Shown here one piece after another: positions 34,844-49,300 of a stretch of DNA of 64,000 nucleotides. The position numbers were made by a program, and so were the translations under genes. The stretch comes from Daphnia carinata. Lineage: Eukaryota > Arthropoda > Branchiopoda > Diplostraca > Daphniidae. Numbering within the stretch: the stretch's first letter is position 1; each line of letters opens with the position of its first letter. The stretch is from NCBI RefSeq assembly GCF_022539665.2, contig NC_081333.1, positions 9,112,971 through 9,176,970 of the forward strand. Reading direction: 5' to 3'. A model generated the notes under the pieces. The model saw only the letters and a list, made by a program, of their open reading frames with translations, was not told where the DNA came from and ran no database searches.

Positions 34844-37800
34844 GCAAAAAGGAAACGCAATGACAAATGCCACCTCTGGCGACCTTTGATTACTTTTCTA
34901 GACGTTCTTTCGTGACGGACTTTTACTCAAAGAAGAAGAAGAAAAAAAAAAAAGAGAGGGGGGGGGGGGTAAAGGGGAGCCTCAGCTGTAATTGCTAGGT
35001 AGCTATCACAAAGCCGGATGAACCTCCAAAGGAAAAAAAAAACAAAAAAACAAACCGGACGAAGTTTTCTCCGTTTTATATCCCCCCCCCCTTTTTTTTT
35101 GTTTGGTGTGTCTGTGTGTGTGTGTGTGTGTGTGTGTTGTGTAGACACACTCTCTACTACGGGACTTATGCAACAGGTGGTTTTGTGAGTTTTTAACGTT
35201 GAACTCGCTAAAGATTTTAGTGGCGTTCGTCTTCTCTCTCTCTCTCTTTTTTTATACACGCATTTTGTACATTAATTTTTTTTTTTTTTGGTCGTATTGA
35301 AAAGAAAAGAGAGAAGAAGACGAAGAAGCCACCATTTTCTTTTCATTGGGGTTGAATGTCTAATGCATTTGTCTTGCTTTTATGCTCGACAAGAAAGTGG
35401 GGGGAGGGGGGAAGAAAAATGAAAAGGTTGCGAGCGCGCGACCACCTGCGCTCGACACTTACGCATAAAAGATTTTTGGCCGAATAATAAACGTGAAAAG
35501 AAAAGAAAAAAAAAAAAAAAAAAAACCAGCAAAGCCATCAGGGCAATTACAACTGGCAAAAAGAAAAAAAAAAAAAAAAAATGTGAAGAAGCTAAAAAGG
35601 AAAAGAAAAAAAAAAAAAAAAAATGTTCCAAACAAGGCTCGTGCTCACAGACCTGATGACAACAACAAAAAGATACGCGAGAAGACAAAATCACACAAGA
35701 AAGTTCGGGACAAAAACGGAGACGGGACAAGGACAGTGGGGTTAAAAAAAAAAAAATGGAGTTAGTTGGCCGTCGAAAGTGAGGCAGCCACACACACAAA
35801 AAAAAAAAAATACGCGTAAATAAATAAATAATCAACTGTGTGCAATAATAATAATGACCCTAATGATGACTGAATCGCTTCGCGTGTAACTTTCTAAAGA
35901 CAAAATGAAAAAAAAAAAAAAAAATGGCCGTTACCCAACCCTTCCTCCCCCTTCCCCAAAAGAAAAAAAACATGAAAATATTATGCGGGATATCTTTAAA
36001 TAAGAAAGAAAAAAAAAAAAAGCCTTTTGAACCCCCCCGAAAGGGCCTTTTAAACACATTCCAAAACGCGCTGAAATTTTCTCAATGCTTCGCGTGCGGC
36101 AAAGATTGACCCCGCCCTCAATTCTGCCCCCCTTTTTTTTTTTTTTTTTTTTATTCAAAACAATTTTTTTTTTTTTTTATATATTCGTTGCTGGCGCAGT
36201 CGTTGTTGATGTGCGTGTCTGAGTGGAACCTGTTCTCGATTTATTTTAAAGGGAAAAAAGAAAAAGAAAAGTAGCAACGTTCACAAGAGTACCCCAGCGC
36301 CATGCTCCCGCAGGTGTCTTTTCGCTGCAATCCAATCGAAATTGTCCCTCTAGCTGATCCGTGGTGTGAGCCTTTTAAAACACATTCACTTCCATGATTA
36401 ATGAGCGGGCCATTAAAAACACTATACGGACCTGTGGCAGCGCTTTCATTTAAGTCATCCAATCGGAGCACACACACACACACACACACATGGCGTATGA
36501 CTTTCCGAAAATGTATTAGGTTTCATTGTTCTTCTTTTTTTTTTTTTTTTTAATTGTGTCCACCCCTTTTTTTTTTTTTTTTTTTTTTTTCCAAGAAAGA
36601 AGGGCTGGAAAGAACCACCCCCACTCCAAAATCGGTTCAATTATGCAAAAGCGTTATCAGATTTAAGCGACGCCATCTGGCTATACCAGTGTGCTGTTTG
36701 GAAGGTGGAACGGCAAGACACACATAAATAAAAAGACGAAAATTCAATCTGAGTCTGCCATCGAGCCATTGCATATAGAAAAGGAGGGGAAAAAAAAAAA
36801 AAAACTAATGGCAATCACGGATGGATAAATAATTGGTTGCTTACCTGATCGGGTTTCAATCCGGGTGGAACCCACGTGTACTCCTCCAAAGCGCAGCCCG
36901 AATCGTCGTCGGATTGGGAGTGACGTAAAACGTCAGTGCCCAGACCACCCAGTTGATGATGATGATGGGAATGAGGAGGATGAAGATGGCCAGGATGCGC
37001 GTGATTGTGCTGCTGCTGCTGCTGCTGCTGCGATGATGATGATGATGATGACGGTAGCGGATGAAACAAGCCAGAGGCTCCTCGGCCCACCACCAGCTTG
37101 TCGGACGACGAGTTGGCCAGCAGTTGGGCCGTGTCGGACGATTGCGACGTCAGCGATTGCGGCGACGGCTGCTGGTACGGCGCGTAACCGGCCCGCTGTG
37201 GCTGTTGCGGGTTGTAGCCGTTCGCAACGCTGCCCCCAGCTTGGTAAGCACGTTGCTCTTGATGATCTTCTCGCGGACATTTGCAGTTACGACACACTTT
37301 TCTGGGTTTTTTTTCAAGTAAAAAAGAGACAGAAAATTAGCATAATTGACGGAAAACGCGCTAAACAAAAAAAAAAAATAATAAAAAATACAACAGATAA
37401 CATTTTCCAAAAAAATCGAATACAAGAGCTGATGAAATCAAACGAGGGATTTTCGTTTTGCGTGGTCGATTGTGAATACACACACACACACAGAAAAAGA
37501 AGAAAGAGTGGCGCTGGGAAATAAAAACTATCAGCCGACAATGGGGGGGGGGGGGGGATTTCGGGAGTGCTGGAGGTGGGAGACTGAGCTCAAAGAGACA
37601 CACGGGGCATTCGCGCCGGTGTTTGATTACTAGTCATCATTCAAAACAGAAGAAGAAGAAGGAAAAAAAAAACGCGTAGAATCAATCAAACGCGCGTTTT
37701 CTACATTGCCGTGATGTTGGCTTGGCTTCTTACAAGCGAAGCGAGGCAGCTAGTGGCGGAATGAGGCAACATTAAAAATAAAGCTACATTTGATTATTTT

Positions 37801-38677
37801 TGTTTAAAGATTCTTCATTTGCATTCCACATTCTATAAAAAAAAAAGAACGGCTTCCTTTTTTTTTTTTTTTTTTTCCTCATCATCACGATTCTTGGCCG
37901 TCCGCTAGACAACCGGTCCGAGATGAAAAAATTTGTTTTTTCCCCCCTTCTATTCGGTTTTGCTATTATACATCATAAATGTTGTACACCCCGGACGGAA
38001 TTTTCAATTAATGAAATCCCAAGAAGCGAGAAGAAAAAGGGAGCCAACTAAAGTCCATCTTTCTTTTTCTTGTTGCCCGTCAAAACGTTAGAGAGACTCG
38101 CGCATTATGCAAAACGAAGCAACGGCTCGAATAGTTTGACGGTGAAACGTGTCGAGAAAATCGAATTAAAATGCAAACATCTACGACTAGTATGCGCACT
38201 ACTTACACAAACTCAATTCTCGTGTCATTTGTTTCCAGCTATTTCTAATAAGAATAGCAAAAAAAAAAAAAAAAAAACTTTAAATTAAAATGGATGGTCT
38301 TTTTTTTTGTGTGTTGGAAGGGGGGGGGGGATGTCAACCCACTAAGAAAATGACAATCACCGCCGTGAAATTCTTGGTCGAAAACTTTCAAAACTTTCCA
38401 CCATTATCTTATCTCTTTTTAATGATATTAATAATAATACTCATAAAAAAAAAAAAAAAAAAAAAAAAATAGAGAGAGAGAGAAAAGAGTAGCAAGACAA
38501 ACGTGTTGTCTGGTCCTGACGCACCTCAAGTCTCCCCCCCCCCCCCCCCCCCCCCTCGTTTTTCCCCCAAAAATTTCTTTCTTTTTTTTTTTTTTTTTTT
38601 TTTTGTCTTTAATAATACAAACACGAGTGCTGCATTGTTTATCGTTTCCGGGGGGGTCTAACTCGTCATCGTGGTTT

Positions 38678-38715
<38 letters not shown>

Positions 38716-41700
38716 AAGAAAATAGGAAACAACAAAAAATTTGAACATTTTTTTTTTTTTTTGGTTTTTTTTTTTTTGTTCGTTAAAAAAAAAAACCGCC
38801 GCTGAAGGATCAAGTAACAAGCGGAGACACCTGATCAAGGCGCCCACCTCTATAGAGTTCTTCTACCCGTTTCTATTCCACAGCGTCCCATCTCCAATTA
38901 CTGTTTTACCTTCGACGAGTTCAACTTTGGTTCCTTTTTTTTTTCTTTTTTTTCTTTAGAAATATATTGTTGTGAGGAAAACAAACGATAAGGGGTTACC
39001 TATATCTTCTTTCAAACATTCTTTTTTTGTTGTTGTTGTTGTTGTTGTTTATCGTGCTGAGCCCTCCGGTGGTTGATTCTCCCTACCATCTTGTTTGATA
39101 TTAAAAAGTCATTTTTGTGTATACGTGTGTGTGTGTGTGTGTGTGTGAGCTTCCTTCTTATGAGATAAGAGGGGGGAGAAACGGAAAAATTCTTCGGGGG
39201 GGGATAGTTCGGTTAGAAATGGATGCCTCAAACAACAGAGATATAGACACACCTGATCTTCTATTCATAGACATTTCCATAAATCGGTAGGAGATGAGTT
39301 GTACTGCGCTATGCATTTCTTGTGCAGTGAAAAAAAAAAACAAAAAAAAAAAACAACATAAATAATCAAGAAAAAAAAAAAAAGAAAAGAGGGCAAGTCA
39401 AAGATTCTTTCCTCCAGTTCAAAGAAGAGATTTTCTTTTCTTTTTTTTTTTTTTTTTTTGTTCCAGGTATATATTGTGCTTGCATGTATATGTATACGCG
39501 TGTGTGATGACTAGCTACTGATCGATTATTCCGACTGGGATGATGGATTCGTTTCAGCCCCGTTCCAGGCCATCTTGCAACCAACACACTACTGCTTTAC
39601 ACTACCAACAGCCTATAGAACATCAAAGAAGAATCGTTCTATATACACGAATCCAAAAAAAAAAAAATAAATAAAAAAAAATAGAGGGATGAGGGCTACG
39701 GGGCCAAGAGGGGCCATCTTTTGATAGACAGGTGGGCCCAGACTGAATTCCTTTTTTTTGTGGTTAAATAGAAATTAAAAAAAAAAAAAAAAAAAAATAA
39801 CCAGACGAAGGAGAAGAAGAACCTTAAAGAGCAAAATGAGAGGGGGAAATTCTCATTATTTGATGTATGCGAAGACTCGGTGAGTGAACGGAAGGCAGAC
39901 GTTGTCGTTTCTGCGGTCGCAAACGACGGCCGAATAATAAAATAAAATAAAAAATGAAATAAAATAAATTTTTACACGAACGAGCGCCCATCCACCTGGC
40001 GTCGTCGTCCTTGAACTGAAAAAAAAAAAAAAAAGACACTCGCCATCCGCACACGCTACTTAAAACTCTCTGTGCTCTGCAAAAAAAAAAAAAAAAAAAT
40101 GAAGAAGAATCGCTTTGATTGTGTTTGCCTTTCTAAATCGAAAAGGGCAAATCGGAAGCCAAATCAATTCAAAACTGCACCATCTCTGCATGGCAATAAA
40201 AAAAACTTAAAACACGACTAACACCGGTATTGACTTGTAGACTCTCGTGTAGTACAACCAACTACGTTTTCCTTTTCTCTTTCTAGAGCCATTTTCAATG
40301 TATCCTGTTTTGTTTTGTTTTCGTTTTTTTTTTTTTTTTTTACCTATATCTTTAGTGTCCATCTTGTCGACGCTGGTCAAAGTATTGGGGAATTGACGGG
40401 CCATAAAAGCCAAAAGAGCGCAATGAGAAGAAGAAGAAGAAAAAAAACAAAAAAAAACCGGAGAAGCCAACGGGGCAAAAGACATTGAAAATAAGAAGCA
40501 GAAAACGAGAAAAGACAACAACCCGAGATGGACTATGTCGACCTTTTTAAGGAAGAAAATGCTTCAGGTCGGGGTGAAAATGTGGTTTACGACGCATCCA
40601 AAACGGCTTTTTCAAGACGGGAAAAGAAAGAAAGAAAAAAAAAAAAAAAGTGCACTCAAGTCGTATAAATGTATAAAAAAAAAAAAAAAAAAAAAAGAAG
40701 AAGAAGAACTAAGAAGACGGTGGTTGTCGGTCACAAGAATGACCTTTTCCACCTCCCAGGCAGGTCTTCTTCTTTTTCTCTTGTGAATCTCGTGTTTGGG
40801 TTCTTATCTCCTTTGTGCCGTCAGTTTCGGACGTTCCATACGAGACAGAGAGAGAGAGAGAGAGAGACAGAATAGATTTTGAAAAATGGACAAACAGGTG
40901 AGCGTCAAGCTCGGGAAAAAACAAAACAAAAAAAAACAAAAAAACACGTTAGAGTGGCAGTATAAAATTATGTGCAGATCTGGTTTTTGTTTCTGTCTTA
41001 CAACGGTAGTACATTATTTACGCTTCGTTTCTTCATTGCCTTTAACTTTTCCGTTCCTTCTTTCGCTTAGCGACTGCGTGATTTCTTTTTTTGAAAAAAA
41101 AAAAAAACGACATATTTGGTTCAGTTGCCCAGTCATTAGGAAAAAACGACACCCTGCCACTTGTCCCGGACACTCTACAACAAGTCAGAACCAGTTTCTT
41201 TCTTTCTTTTTTTTTTTTTTTTCGAAATTTTACATTTCGTATTACCTTATCCAGGGGTTTAAAAAAAAAAAAATGAAGCGGTTTGTCGGGTTCAACATTG
41301 AAAGCATTTTTTTTTTAAATCAAGACATGAGGAATTAAAAAGAGCAAAAAGAAAAAAAAAAAAAAAAAAACATTCGTCGCTGTGACTTTGATTTTTTTTT
41401 TTTTTTTTCTATTTGTTTGGTATTTTTCGTTCGTTTGGAACATACACACACACACACACACACACACCAAAACTATATTTCCATGGCGCATAGCCGAAAA
41501 CGGTCGTTAAAATAGAAGAAAAAAACAAAAACAAACGAGACGAAGGAGTTTTAAGCTGCCGTGCTTCTCTCTTTTTGCTTGGCTTTCATTATCGTCTGGA
41601 AAAGGCAATCAACCAAACGGAGGTCGCCCAGCACCCGAACGCCAGACAGTTACAGTAAAGATGGAATATTTATATAGACTACTAACTACTACGGCTGAAG

Positions 41701-42010
41701 CCCAACAAGAAGACAAATAAACAAAAAACAAAAAACAAAAACAGAAAAAAAAATATGTTAGGAAAAGATGCTGCAACGGGGCAGAAGTTTGTTATGTTTT
41801 TAAAAGGTGGGGATGCTCAAGTTGACGACCTGCTAATTATTCCTGCCACATTTATTTCCGTCTCGTTTTGAAAACGGCCCGAGTTCTTTTGTTGTCAGAA
41901 TAAGGTGATGCGTGCGTTCCACAAATGTTTTCTGGAAAAAAAAAAAAAAAAAACTCACGCCACATAGTTTCTCCCTTTCAAGATATTTTGGATTTTTTTT
42001 TTTTCTTTTG

Positions 42011-42048
<38 letters not shown>

Positions 42049-43564
42049 TGCCCACCACCTATAGCATCGATGAATGACTGGGAAAAAAAAAAGGGGGGAC
42101 TTTTTCTTCATGTTTTATGGCTCAGCACCTTTTAGCCATAGAGACTCGTCTTCATTCCATCGGACCAGAAAATTCTCTGGAAAGGAAGAAGACGAAGTGA
42201 AAAAAAAACAACAAAAAAAAACCCAAAAATCATGACCACCATACGGCAGTCGCGTCAGGCGTACTAAAAAAAAAAAAAAAATGTGTAAAAATAAAAAAGG
42301 GGGGGAAAAAAGAGGATTCGATCAACAACACAAAAATGCCCCAATTTGGAAGAAACCAATCAAGTAGTGAAAACCTTCGAAAAAAATAAAAAAATACGAA
42401 TATTTTCAACCTCCCTTCCATTTGTCTCCTTACCTGTCCGTATCCCTCCTTATTCTGTTGTTTTACTATAAACAACAAGCGTATAAATTTAAATGAAAAA
42501 AAAAAAAAAAAAAATTGCTAACTTGATTTTTAAAAACTCGTTTCTCTCTCTTTTATTTTATTTTATTTTTTTTTAAATCCGGTATTTCCTCCTGCCTCGT
42601 TTTTAGGATAATGACCAAAACGGAAAAGAAAAGGGGGGGGGGGGGGGTCAGCAAACGCGTAGCCCGTGGGGCAGGTAACCACAAGAAAATTTAAAAAGAA
42701 AAATTCATTCAGTAGCCGTTTTGGAAGAATACAAATGTCACTCGAATTATGCACGCCATTTTTGCTCCAATTCTTTCCGAGTTTAAAAAAAATAAAAAAT
42801 AAAATAAAATAAAATAAAATAAATAAAATCCACTACAATTTTCATTCGCCCAATTAGGGGGGAAGGGATGCCAGTCGCTAAATTTCAAAAAGGAGGGAAA
42901 ATTCAAAATGAAAAAAAGCTACAACTAGAAAGTGAAGCCTCATATTTTTTTTGTTTTTGGATTTCTTGTGCCGCAAATGAGATTTGAACGAGATGTTAAT
43001 CGACGAAACAGGACTGTCTCGTGTTACTCTATAATTGAACTTCGTTGAGGGTCCCATGAAGAAAAGAAAAGAAAAAAAAAAGAGACCAAAAAAAAAAAAA
43101 AAATAAAGAAAAAAACATTTAGGACGCGAAACCGACTTACTCCGAGGTGTGGAAACATGGGACAGTGTTCAACGACGATAAACTGACGGCCGCCTCGTCC
43201 TCGTCATCCACACCGTCGGCATCGGCGTGATGAGCGTCGTCGTTACAACACGACGACGTCGATTTCGACGCGTCCGTCACCGTAGACCTGAGCGTCGTCA
43301 AATTCTTTTTGCGGCCATACAATTGTCTGTAATACTTCTGCTGATCGCCGTAGACCCAACAGACTTTCCACCACTGACGGTGCGCCAACAGGTGGGCCAG
43401 GGGTTTGTGCATCTGCAACAACGTCCCTCCGCCATTGCCGCCATCTTTCCTGTTACTCACACCGGAAGCGGACGCACCGTCTTCCGCTGGCGAAACGGCC
43501 GATACTTTGGCCACGGCGGCAGAGCTGCTGCTGCCCGCCAATCCGCCGTTGGCGCACTTTGCAT

Positions 43565-43596
<32 letters not shown>

Positions 43597-45154
43597 TCCA
43601 TTTTGCCGATGACACTTTGTACAACCCAAAAACTCTAACCCCCCCACCCCACCCCACCCCGCAAAAAGCAAATGATTTTTGCCTTCCTTTCTTTTCTTTT
43701 TAGAATGCACTTGCACTTTGGTTGATTAGCCGATGAACGGAGGAACGTTCATCCGGCATCGTTACACACGTGAACACGCTATCCGAATGGAGCCGAAAGC
43801 AAAACAAGCGATAAGAATATCCGATAGAGCGAAACGATTATTATTATTTTTTTTTTTCGTTGGGTTTTTTTCAACACTTTTTTTTTTTGCTTCTATTGAT
43901 TACAAACAACTTCGTTTTTTTTTTCTTTTTCTTTAAAGAGTGTGAATGAGTCAAAAATTTCAAGAAAAAAAAAAAAAATTTAATGTTGATGTAGCGGCGA
44001 TGCTATCACCACGGCGGTTGCCTTTCGACTGAATATAGGCGCGTGTGTTTCTTCTTACCTTTCGTCAAGGTCCCTCCCACCTTCCTTTTTTTTTTTTTTT
44101 TTCTCTTTACCTCTCTCTCTCTCTCTCTCTCTCTTTCGATTCTACCTTTACCACCTCCACCTATCTTGTCTCTCTCTCTCTCTCTCTCGCTCTCTTCGAT
44201 TTCCCCTATCTTTTTTAGATTCCCCTCGAGCAGAGCAGCAGCAAGAGTCTACTCTTTTCTTTTACCTGTCCTTCTTTTCGTTTTTTCTTTTTCGAGAGGA
44301 ACTCGCACCTGAGCGTTTTTCAACTTGTTTCTTCCTTTCTCTTCTTCTTCCACTACTAGTGCTACCCAAAAAAAAAAAAAAACGAGGGGAAGAAGGAAAA
44401 AAAAAAAAAAAAAAATAATAAATAAATAATAGTCGGCTCATTTCCGAAACTATTTCGAGAAAAAAGCTTTTACACGTCACACAACTCCCTTTTCTTTTTC
44501 TTCTTCTTTTCCTTGTTCTAAATTTCGGAGTCTATTTTTTTTTTTTTTCTTTCTTAATAAATCGATAGAATTTGTGCACCCGTTCAGCTGTGACAACAAA
44601 CAGGAAAAAGAAAAATAAATAATATGAACGCAAAATAACGAGTTCTAATTGAAGAGATAGGACGACGGCACACGCTCACGCAGTCCAAATATCACCGTCC
44701 ATCTTAGTCATTTTTTTTTCTCCATTTTTACCCACTCGTTTCTCTTTTTTTTTTAATGAAATATGCTCGCGCGATTTCAAATTTTTTTTTTTTTTTTTTT
44801 GAAATTTCCTCGACAACAAACTCGTCCTCAGGCCATTTTTTTTTCTTCTTCTTTAGGTGGGCACACACACACACACACACACATAAGCCTGGACTTCAAA
44901 AAGTACTATAAGAAGGAGCTCCCGACCCGCCGGCCAGTTATTATTTTCCAGGGCTGTTCATTTTTTTTTTTTTCTTCTTCTTCTTTTCCTTCTCGTTTGA
45001 GTGTGTGTTCATATTCAAGGGCTTATATTTTGTTTTTCCTAGGTATATCTATCTAAAAAAATTTTTTTTTTTTTTTTGCTTTTGGTCGGTGTGTCTTGCA
45101 TGATACACTATTACTTGTTGCCCCCCCCCCCTCCACCTTCTTTCCCACTCCCCC

Positions 45155-45192
<38 letters not shown>

Positions 45193-45318
45193 TTTTTTGG
45201 TACGAAATATCTAGGAAACGCCATAAGGCCATCTCAGTGTTACCTAAGCACTATCATTTTTGGTTTTAAAGCCTCTGGTTTTTGGTTTGTATGCAAAGAC
45301 CCCGACGGTGCAACTGGA

Positions 45319-45365
<47 letters not shown>

Positions 45366-46291
45366 AATTGATGAATCAAAATTGGCGTAGGCTCCCCCCC
45401 CCCCCCTTTTTTTTTTTGTCTTCCAATGAACTTCTTGGGCTATTTCTCTGATTGTAAATGCGTTGAAACGAACAGAAGAGAAGATAAATTTCATTTTTAT
45501 TTTTGAAATGGTTCGTTTGCGTCGGCATTTAAAGAAAAAACGAGAAGGGAAGCGTTCAGCAGCGGCGGCGCGTATAGTAAATATGTTACATATATATAAG
45601 ATATAAAAATAAGACCCCCATTAAAGAACGAGAAAAAAAAAATGAAAATAAAAGAAAATAAAAAAAAGGGAAATAGAATGAAAAGAAGAAGAAAAAAAAA
45701 AATGCGTATGACGGAACTAATGAGCCGCGCGCCCGGTCGATTAATTACAGGTGGACGCTAAGGTTTCTTTATATTTTATGTTCTCTCTCTTTTCCATTGC
45801 ATTCCCATCTGAAAAACAGAGTTTTTTTTTTTTTTTTTAATGCGTAATATTGTACGTAGGCAACCACTGTTATATCGTTTCTCTCTCTCTCTCTCTCCAT
45901 TGAAATGTGATAAAATAAAAAATACCGCCGTCTTATTACCTTTTACATTTGAACCAGTGCGTATCTAATGCCTCCGACATCACCGATTCCCCCCCCTTAA
46001 TCCCCCCCTCCTTCATTCTTACTACTATCTATCCACCTGATAATTTTTTTTTTTTTTTACCTTCTCTCTTCTAAAAAAATGCCCTTCAGCTCAAGCGAAA
46101 TGGTTATTCTCTCTCTCCATCCATCTCTCGCTCTCTCATCGTTCAAAAAACGAGCGCCAGAGAGAGAGAGAGAGGCAATTGGGCGTGGAAAATGTGAACC
46201 TCCCAGTTTTCTCTCTCTCCCATTTCCTACAGATGAAAAAACCCCCACTTTATTTTTTCATGAAGTCAAAAAAAAAAAATCTTGATGAAGT

Positions 46292-46327
<36 letters not shown>

Positions 46328-49300
46328 TGAGGTAGAAGAAGAAGAAGAAAAATAAAAATGAAAAGGGATGAGCTTTAGAGCAGCTACGTCAAACCCATTG
46401 GGCGCCGAGAGCGTCTTCGTGACGTGTGTTATTTGTTCCAGATAGGCAACATGGCCGTATCACAAAAGCAAACGACCTGCTGGATAACGAAAAAAAAAAG
46501 AAACCTGTTTTTTTCCCCTTTAAAATCCTTACCCAAATGATTGAATATATACATCCAGAAAGAAAAAAAAGATAGGAGTGTTCTCTTTCGAGAGACGCAA
46601 AGAAAACGAGAACTCTTGTCAACTTTTAGACGAGCGGTAAAAAGAAAGAAAACGACACGAGAAATGTAGAAAAAAAAAAGAAAAGAAAACACGGGGTCAC
46701 CTGCTGTATCAGGTGACAATGCAGGACAGCTAGAGCAGCAGAGTATAAAGACGTTCAAAAAAAAGAAGAAAAAAGAAAAAAAAAAAAAAACATGTCGTTT
46801 GATTTCCTTGTTTGACGACCCTCTTCGTGCATTAGTTATTCAGTTAACCTTATAACCTCTTATACCAGGAAATCAAGACTTGTTGTAGCCGTACAACGTT
46901 ATTGATCGACCATATACGTAACACAACACACACACAGACACACGCACACATTGAATAGACCACGAGCTTTAAAAGAGTCAGTTGGCCTTTGATGGATGAA
47001 AGCCGAAACGTGAGCCCCCCGACATCGTCATCAACGAGAGACGGTCTCTTTTATAGAAAATTGTTCACTCTCCTTTCGACGACTATGGCAACGTCCCATT
47101 TGTGTGACTCCGTATTATGAAATGACACTACAGCCTTTACGGGGGAGGGGGGGGGGGGGAGAGAATCGATGGATGGCTTGTGTTGCTAAAGCGAACGATA
47201 GAGTCATCACCATCGTGCGCGGCATGAATGGAAGAATGTGTGGCTGACAGTCATCGATGGCCACCAGTCGTCTTCCAAGAAATCCTTACAGCCTCACACG
47301 AAGACATTGAGATTCTCATTTTTTTTTTTTTTTTTTTTTCAAAGGACGCGCGAAAAAAATAAATAAAAAAAATAAGCCGCTTTTGTTACGTTTTTTTTCC
47401 CGTCAGCAACCGACGAATTCAATAAGGTAAAAAGAAGAAAAGAACGAAGGAACAAAATAAACAAGACAAAATCAAATATATATAAAAAAAAAAAATTCAC
47501 ACAAACACACACACACGTGTGGCATGGCATTTCAAATGAGAAAAAAAATATCGTGATTTATCGTGAAAAGGCAACAATTGGACGCGGCTGAGATGAGGGG
47601 AAAAAAAAAAGAGAGAGGTGTCCGTATGGTGACGGATGTAACACACCGACCAAGAGAAAGAAAAAAAAAAATGAAATGAATATTTATGAAGAAAAAGATA
47701 AAATAAAAAAAAAAAAAATTCTTTTGTCGCTTCCATTCGTCGCGTTCAATCAATGCTGTACGAATTTTCGCGTTTAAATTATTCAAGCCAGCGAATAACA
47801 CGGTGGTTTCCATTTGCTTTTTGGCGTAAAGCTTGTCACGATGAAGTTCGCTATCACGCTACCAAGCATTTTGCGTCAAAAGAAATTGGCTAGAGAAAGA
47901 AAGAAAGAAAGAAAAAAAAAAAAAAAAAAGTCCGATGTTTGAAAGTCGGTGCTTTGAAAATAATAATAATAAAAAAAAAAAAAACGTTCACGCTCGTTTA
48001 CGCGCTTGTCGCTTTACTTAAACACAGACATCAAGGCGAAACTCTTTTGGGTGGACACTGGACGAGCGTTTGTGTCGTTTATCCACCATCGAAAACAAAA
48101 GGACCAAAGTCAATGATGAAAATGGATTGTTCGTTTTTGTCCCTCTGATTCTCTCACCTCAACGATAAAGAAAAAAGAGGGGGGGGGGGGTGCTACGGGT
48201 CTCGTTTATTTATAAATATTAAAAAACATCTTTTTTTTTTTTTTTTTTTTTTTTTTTCGTCTTCTTCTCCTGTCAATTTATTATTGTTATAATCCTTACA
48301 AGGAGAAAAATGAATGAGGCGCCGCGGGGATGGCGTTGCGACCAATCACGCTACGCAAACTGATCGTCACTGGCCGCGACTTCTCGCGTGCCATAAAAAT
48401 AAATCAAAATTCAAAATGGGAAAGACGAAGAGAAAAAAAAAAACGAAATATCAAATAAAAATTGGAAATCGAATGATAACAAGTGTGAAAAGCGATGACC
48501 AATCGACAGAACGATCATCGATATGATCAACACGTTGGGACAGGAATAAAAATAAAAAAAAAAATAAAAAAATTGGTTTCGAAAAGGATTTTTAAAAAAA
48601 TGTTTTTCTCAAAAAAAAAAAAAAAAAAAAGCGAGAAATGTGTCGTTTTTTTTTTTTTTTTTTTTAGTGGGGAGATCCTCGCGCCCCGTAGCGTTTTCTG
48701 CGTGACACCATCGTTTTCTATTTATTTATTCTTTTCCCCCCACCCTCCACCCGTTAAAAAGAAAAATTTGTTTTTGAAAGCTTTTTTTTTTTTCGTGTCC
48801 TATTCGCTTTTTCCCCACCGATGGGCCTTTAATGCGCATTCTTTTTCCTTCCTTCACGCTCGGTTATACACGCCGCCGTCGCGCATCGTCTTCATTAGCC
48901 GCGTCCGACCGCGCGCTGACATGATCCCCTCCATCCCCCTTTTGCCAAGCTCCTTCAACGAATTTCTTTCATCACCTTTCTCACCTCCATCTCCATCTCT
49001 CTCTCGCTTTCTCATTTTTTTTTTTCCTCTCCGTTCATTTCTTAAATAGCCGAGGTTGCGCTGTGCACAGGACACACCAACGCACACACACAATTTTCTT
49101 AAAGCCAAAATAACAAAAAGAGAACGTGGTGTAACAGCACAAGTCCTTGAGCTGATTGTCAACCCCCATTTTTTTTTTTTTTTCCTTCTTTTTTTTTTCA
49201 ACTATTATTTTTTTAATTCTTTCCTTTGGTTTCTTTTTTGGGGTGGGAAATCGCAAAACCAAAAAAAAAAAAAAAAAAAAAATAGAAGAGGAACGTACGA

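Larger units (their letters stand above)
28295..36844 (-). other. pk: prickle intron, ~8.5 kb, homopolymer-saturated
   Basis: No exon or RNA gene supported. It is dense in A and T runs of 10-22 nt on both strands, with C runs (33645-33662) and dinucleotide tracts: CT at 34036-34067, CA at 34809-34842, GT at 35106-35138. Open frames here are poly-Lys/poly-Phe translations of these runs. Confidence 0.7.

Noticed and set aside
43227-43703. Plus-strand 158-residue frame opposite the 43.1 kb prickle exon
   Set aside because: Antisense of a GC-rich coding exon with a clear donor and start on the minus strand. The Arg/Val repeats come from the trinucleotide run.
47532-47813. Minus-strand frame [20 protein letters not shown] as a possible further prickle exon
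   Set aside because: It runs into a poly-Phe stretch from a homopolymer, has no fitting donor in phase 2 and no similarity.
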